From: an uncultured bacterium | GTDB taxonomy: Bacteria; Cyanobacteriota; Vampirovibrionia; Gastranaerophilales; Gastranaerophilaceae | Direction of reading: 5' to 3' | Assembly: GCA_949035555.1 (NCBI GenBank) | Contig: CAROLD010000011.1 | Location: forward strand, 1-56,872 | Length of the DNA stretch: 56,872 bases | Shown: positions 53,170 through 56,872 of the stretch, piece by piece | How positions within the stretch are numbered: the stretch's first letter is position 1 | Layout of the letters: each line of letters starts with the position of its first letter | Program-made: the position numbers and the translations under genes | Notes under the pieces: generated by a model | Database searches by the model: none | What the model was told of the DNA's origin: nothing | Seen by the model: only the letters and a program-made list of their open reading frames with translations

Positions 53170-56100
53170 ATGGCAGATGTTCAACAACAATATGTACCGC
53201 TCCACCTGCACACAGAGTATTCATTGCTGGACGGGGCTATAAGAATAGGGGAATTAATAGATTTCTGTAAGGAAAATAACATGCCTGCAGTTGCCGTAAC
53301 AGACCACGGTGTAATGTATGGCGATATGGAGCTTTACGAACTCGCAAGAAATTCCGGTGTTAAACCGATTATGGGATGTGAATTTTATGTTCATGACGGT
53401 GATATTGAAGAACATGACAAAAATAATAACCCTTGTTATCACCTTGTATTACTAGCGAAAAATAATACAGGTTATGCAAATATTATTAAGTTAACATCTA
53501 TTGCCTGGTGTAAAGGACGCTATGTAAAACCGCGTATAAACTGGGAGCTGCTTGAAAAACATCATGAAGGTTTGATTTGCTGTTCTGCTTGTTTAGGGGG
53601 CGAAGTTTTACAGAGATTACTGAAAAATGATTATGAAGGTGCAAAAGCTATTGCACAGAAATATAAAGATTTATTTGGCGAAGATTATTATATAGAGCTT
53701 CAGGATCATGGTTTGGAAGAACAAAAACGAACTAATCCCGACTTGATTAAGCTTGCTCAAGAGCTCAATATTGAAATGGTTATCACTAATGACTCACATT
53801 ATCTTCGTTTAGAAGATGCGGATATGCATGACACTTTGCTGTGTATGCAAACTAACAGTGACAAGGATGATCCAAACCGTTTTCATTTTCCGAATAATGA
53901 ATTTTATGTAAAAACCCCGTCACAGCTTAGAGATGCATTTCGTTGGATGGATAGCGAAATGTTTGACAGATGTATCAAAAATACTGTTGAAATAGCAGAA
54001 AAATGTCACCTAATGCTTGAGCTCGGAAAAAGCCCGCTTCCGGAATACGAAGTTCCCGCGGGATACACGATTGATACATATTTAGAATACATTGTTCATG
54101 TTGGTTTGAAGAAACGCTATGGAGAAATTTCCCCGTCAATTCAAGAACGCGTGAGGTATGAACTTGGTGTAATCCAGCAGATGGGATTTTCTGCTTATTT
54201 TGTCATTACGTGGGACTTTATACACTATGCAAAAACACATGGAATACCTGTTGGTCCGGGCAGAGGCTCTGCGGCAGGTTCTGTTGTTGCGTATGCTCTG
54301 GAAATTACAGATTTGGATCCGATAGAACATAAGCTGTTGTTTGAAAGATTTTTGAACCCTGAACGTTTTACCATGCCCGATATTGATATAGACTTTTGTA
54401 TTGAGCGACGTAGTGAAGTTATTGAGTATGTAACTAAAAAATACGGCGAAGATAAAGTTTGTCAGATTATTACATTCGGTACATATGCGGCAAAAGCGGC
54501 ATTCAAAGGGGTCGCAAGAATTTTGAAAGTCCCGTTCTCTGAAGCAAACAGACTTGCAGGACTTATTGAACCGGCTATTGAACTTGCAATGAGTATTAAC
54601 GATAAAGCGAAAACTCTAAAAAAAGCCATGGAATATGATGGTTCCGAGTTAAAAGCTTTATATGATAAAGACGAACAAATCATGATTGATCCATCGATTG
54701 GCAAAACAGTCGGTATGAAAAAACTTATAGATCTTGCGGTTGGTATTGAAGGCTTAAAAAACAACACAGGCACCCACGCGGCAGGTGTTATTATCGCTCC
54801 AAAACCGTTAGATGAAATTCTTCCTGTTCAGCCGTCAAAAGATGGTATTATTCAAACAGGTTATCCGCCTCATGCTGTTACTGAAGTTTTAAGCCTTTTG
54901 AAAATGGACTTTCTGGGACTGCGAAATCTTACAACCATTTACAAAACCGTTGATATGATTAAGCGTCGTCAGGGAATTGAACTTGAGATTAATAATATTC
55001 CTCTTGATGATAAGCCGACTTATTCAATGCTTATGACCGGTGATACAGATGGCGTTTTTCAGCTTGAATCTCAAGGTATGAAAAACCTTGTAAAAAGATT
55101 ACGCCCTGACGTTTTTGAAGATTTAGGCGCGTTAGTTGCTCTTTTCCGTCCCGGACCGCTGGATTCCGGTATGGTTGACGACTTTGTTGAAAGAAAACAC
55201 GGACGTCAGGAAATATCTTTTGCTCATCCGCTTTTGGAACCTGTACTTAAAGACACATATGGAACAATTGTATATCAAGAACAAATCATGCAGGTGTTCC
55301 AAATATTAGCTGATTATTCACTAGGTCAAGCGGACATGGTTCGCCGTATGATGGGTAAGAAAAAAGTTGACGAAATGGAAAAACAAAAAGGTTTATTCAT
55401 TGAGCGTTCAGCAAAACATGGTATGACAGCAAAAGATGCAGAAACTTTATTTAACCAGATTTTAAGTTTCGCATCATACTGTTTCAACCGGTCGCACTCA
55501 GCTGCTTATGCTTTTGTAGCTTATCAGACTGCGTATTTGAAATGTCATTACCCTGTAGAATACTTATCAGCACTTCTTTCCAGTGTCGCAGGTGATGCCG
55601 AAAAAACACAGCTATATATTGAAGAAGCTTTAAAAAAAGGTATAAGAGTTCTACCGCCTGATATTAACCATTCACTGGCAACCTTTACCCCTGACGGAAA
55701 TAACATTCGTTTCGGGCTTGCATCCATTAAGCAGGTAGGTGAAGGTGTTATTGAAGATATTATCAAAGAGCGTGAAGCTAACGGCGACTTCAAATCTATT
55801 TACGATTATATAAAACGTGTTGACGTAAAATGTACAAACAAAAGAACTCTTGAAGGTTTGATCAAAGCAGGCGCATTTTCAACAATCGAAAAAAGTCGGA
55901 AACAGTTGATGGATAATTTAGAATATATTACATCAACTGCTTCTAAAGAAGCAAAAGAAAAAGAATCAGGTCAGGCAAGTTTGTTTGACATGCTTGGTGA
56001 TACAACTTCAATTGACAGCGCAAAATTTCATTTATCTGGCTCAGATGAAGAGTATGATGCAAGACAAATTCAGATATTTGAAAAAGAATTTTTAGGATTT

Positions 56101-56715
56101 TATGTCACAAGTCATCCTCTTTCAACGATCAGAGATAAATTGCCTTTCTTGATGACACATAAAATTTCAGAAGTTCCTGATGTTCCGAACGAAAAAGTCG
56201 TAACAATTTGCGGACTTGTAACAGCAACTAAGCAAATTCCGACAAAAAATGATCCGACAAAATTTGTCAGATTTGTGACGATAGAGGATTTGACAGGTAA
56301 GATTGATACTCTTGCATTTAACTCCAAAATTGCAGAGTATAATGATTTTCTGCAAAATGAACAGAGAATTATAGTATCAGGTAAAGTTAGTCGCCGCGGC
56401 GAAGATGATCCGCCGATTATTTTGATAGATACAGTTAAGCCTGTTGATAATTCAAATATATTTACTATTGAAATAAAAGATGATATGAAATACGAAGAAT
56501 TATTTTTGTTAAAACAAATGCTTTGTCAGCATTCAGGCTCCGACCCCGTTATGCTAAAGCTTCCGGATTTGACAGGTGAAGTGAAAATTCTAGCATCATC
56601 AATGTTCTGGGTTAATTCTTCAAATGATTTGACAAGTACTATTAAAAAAGGTTTTGGAGATAAGGTCGCACTTTCAATAAAATCAATGGATACAGACCTG
56701 AAAGAGAATGTATAA
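53170..56715 (+). CDS. dnaE: DNA polymerase III alpha subunit
   Basis: An 1181-residue DnaE of usual length. The PHP domain (1-280) begins with LHLHTEYSLLDGAI. The palm holds catalytic Asp in MPDIDIDFCIERR (near 403-408) and a third in LKMDFLGLRNL (near 580). Finger and helix-hairpin-helix parts follow, with an OB fold near 1000-1075 (VVTICGLVTATKQIPTK). It is the replicative polymerase. No proofreading domain is present, so the DnaQ-like protein at 25252 is a candidate partner. Confidence 0.97.
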   Translation: MADVQQQYVPLHLHTEYSLLDGAIRIGELIDFCKENNMPAVAVTDHGVMYGDMELYELARNSGVKPIMGCEFYVHDGDIEEHDKNNNPCYHLVLLAKNNTGYANIIKLTSIAWCKGRYVKPRINWELLEKHHEGLICCSACLGGEVLQRLLKNDYEGAKAIAQKYKDLFGEDYYIELQDHGLEEQKRTNPDLIKLAQELNIEMVITNDSHYLRLEDADMHDTLLCMQTNSDKDDPNRFHFPNNEFYVKTPSQLRDAFRWMDSEMFDRCIKNTVEIAEKCHLMLELGKSPLPEYEVPAGYTIDTYLEYIVHVGLKKRYGEISPSIQERVRYELGVIQQMGFSAYFVITWDFIHYAKTHGIPVGPGRGSAAGSVVAYALEITDLDPIEHKLLFERFLNPERFTMPDIDIDFCIERRSEVIEYVTKKYGEDKVCQIITFGTYAAKAAFKGVARILKVPFSEANRLAGLIEPAIELAMSINDKAKTLKKAMEYDGSELKALYDKDEQIMIDPSIGKTVGMKKLIDLAVGIEGLKNNTGTHAAGVIIAPKPLDEILPVQPSKDGIIQTGYPPHAVTEVLSLLKMDFLGLRNLTTIYKTVDMIKRRQGIELEINNIPLDDKPTYSMLMTGDTDGVFQLESQGMKNLVKRLRPDVFEDLGALVALFRPGPLDSGMVDDFVERKHGRQEISFAHPLLEPVLKDTYGTIVYQEQIMQVFQILADYSLGQADMVRRMMGKKKVDEMEKQKGLFIERSAKHGMTAKDAETLFNQILSFASYCFNRSHSAAYAFVAYQTAYLKCHYPVEYLSALLSSVAGDAEKTQLYIEEALKKGIRVLPPDINHSLATFTPDGNNIRFGLASIKQVGEGVIEDIIKEREANGDFKSIYDYIKRVDVKCTNKRTLEGLIKAGAFSTIEKSRKQLMDNLEYITSTASKEAKEKESGQASLFDMLGDTTSIDSAKFHLSGSDEEYDARQIQIFEKEFLGFYVTSHPLSTIRDKLPFLMTHKISEVPDVPNEKVVTICGLVTATKQIPTKNDPTKFVRFVTIEDLTGKIDTLAFNSKIAEYNDFLQNEQRIIVSGKVSRRGEDDPPIILIDTVKPVDNSNIFTIEIKDDMKYEELFLLKQMLCQHSGSDPVMLKLPDLTGEVKILASSMFWVNSSNDLTSTIKKGFGDKVALSIKSMDTDLKENV

Positions 56716-56748
56716 AAAATAAATTTGAAAAATAATTAAAAAAAGTGC

Positions 56749-56776
56749 TTGAAATTAATTTTTTAGCATGTACAAT
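56749..56776 (+). promoter_or_regulatory. promoter of the glycine tRNA
   Basis: TTGAAA (56749-56754), 16-base spacer and TACAAT (56771-56776), 17 bases before the mature tRNA. Confidence 0.65.
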
Positions 56777-56793
56777 AAAGAAGTAACCGATAA

Positions 56794-56868
56794 GCGGGGG
56801 TAATTCAGTGGTAGAATGCCTCCTTGCCAAGGAGGATGTCGCGAGTTCGAGCCTCGTCTCCCGCTCCA
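56794..56868 (+). tRNA. tRNA-Gly (anticodon GCC)
   Basis: A 75-base cloverleaf. The acceptor stem GCGGGGG/CTCCCGC has seven pairs (one G-U). The anticodon stem CCTCC/GGAGG flanks loop TTGCCAA with anticodon GCC, reading GGC and GGU. The T-arm has GTTCGAG. CCA is encoded, after discriminator T. Confidence 0.97.
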
Positions 56869-56872
56869 TAAA

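Noticed and set aside
56642..56869. Open frame on the minus strand starting MERETRLELATSS
   Set aside because: It is the antisense reading of the glycine tRNA and the end of dnaE, a common false gene call next to tRNAs.

Overview
The window is an AT-rich, gene-dense bacterial chromosome segment with about 50 protein genes, one tRNA at the right edge, and no phage, insertion sequence or CRISPR array that I can recognise. The best taxonomic guess is a gut member of the Gastranaerophilales (Melainabacteria/Vampirovibrionia, the non-photosynthetic sister group of Cyanobacteria). The reasons are low GC, a Gram-negative style envelope (TolC-like helical proteins, periplasmic M16 peptidase), DciA as likely helicase loader, a GH57 branching enzyme, many TPR proteins, and several lineage-type proteins without wider homologues. 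This is inference from gene content and has not been tested with a marker tree.

Layout. 1-1742: two tandem paralogous exported helical proteins (minus strand). 1806-7908: a TPR protein, a 5'-truncated ADP-ribosyltransferase-like remnant, a diguanylate cyclase with an altered GGDEF motif, a toroid protein and a 514-residue orphan coiled-coil protein. 8009-17439: dciA divergent from nrnA-yihY, then a translation block prfA-ylxR-infB-(small ORF)-rbfA-truB running into envelope genes (DUF2993, GerMN) and a HicB-like protein. 17495-21678: glyQ with inverted repeats on both sides, then two tandem APC amino-acid permeases. 21677-26582: two zinc alcohol dehydrogenases, an organophosphate antiporter, a DnaQ-type exonuclease and thioredoxin.

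26712-37602 is the most accessory part. It holds a 1056-residue coiled-coil protein with one long hydrophobic block, folC with an M16 peptidase, a glycine-zipper protein, a repeat-bearing spacer, a two-gene chromate-type transporter, and a divergent pair of proteins of unknown family: one with a HExxH metallopeptidase motif and one with a papain-like Cys-His-Asp layout. 37677-46153 holds the GH57 branching enzyme, a lytic transglycosylase, comEC divergent from pilT-recO, and a TPR protein. 46248-56868 holds an HNH-like protein, a pair of sugar ABC permeases, a TPR/HAD pair, a structured spacer that may encode a minus-strand RNA, a YuiF-type antiporter, dnaE and tRNA-Gly(GCC).

Two patterns cut across the map. 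First, eight genes start exactly six bases after a -10-like hexamer and have no ribosome binding site, which points to common leaderless mRNAs. Second, three unrelated proteins carry a short N-terminal motif around Ser-Phe, and two of them have effector- or nuclease-like domains. With the ADP-ribosyltransferase remnant and the HExxH protein they could be parts of an undescribed effector repertoire. That idea is speculative and rests on motifs read by eye.
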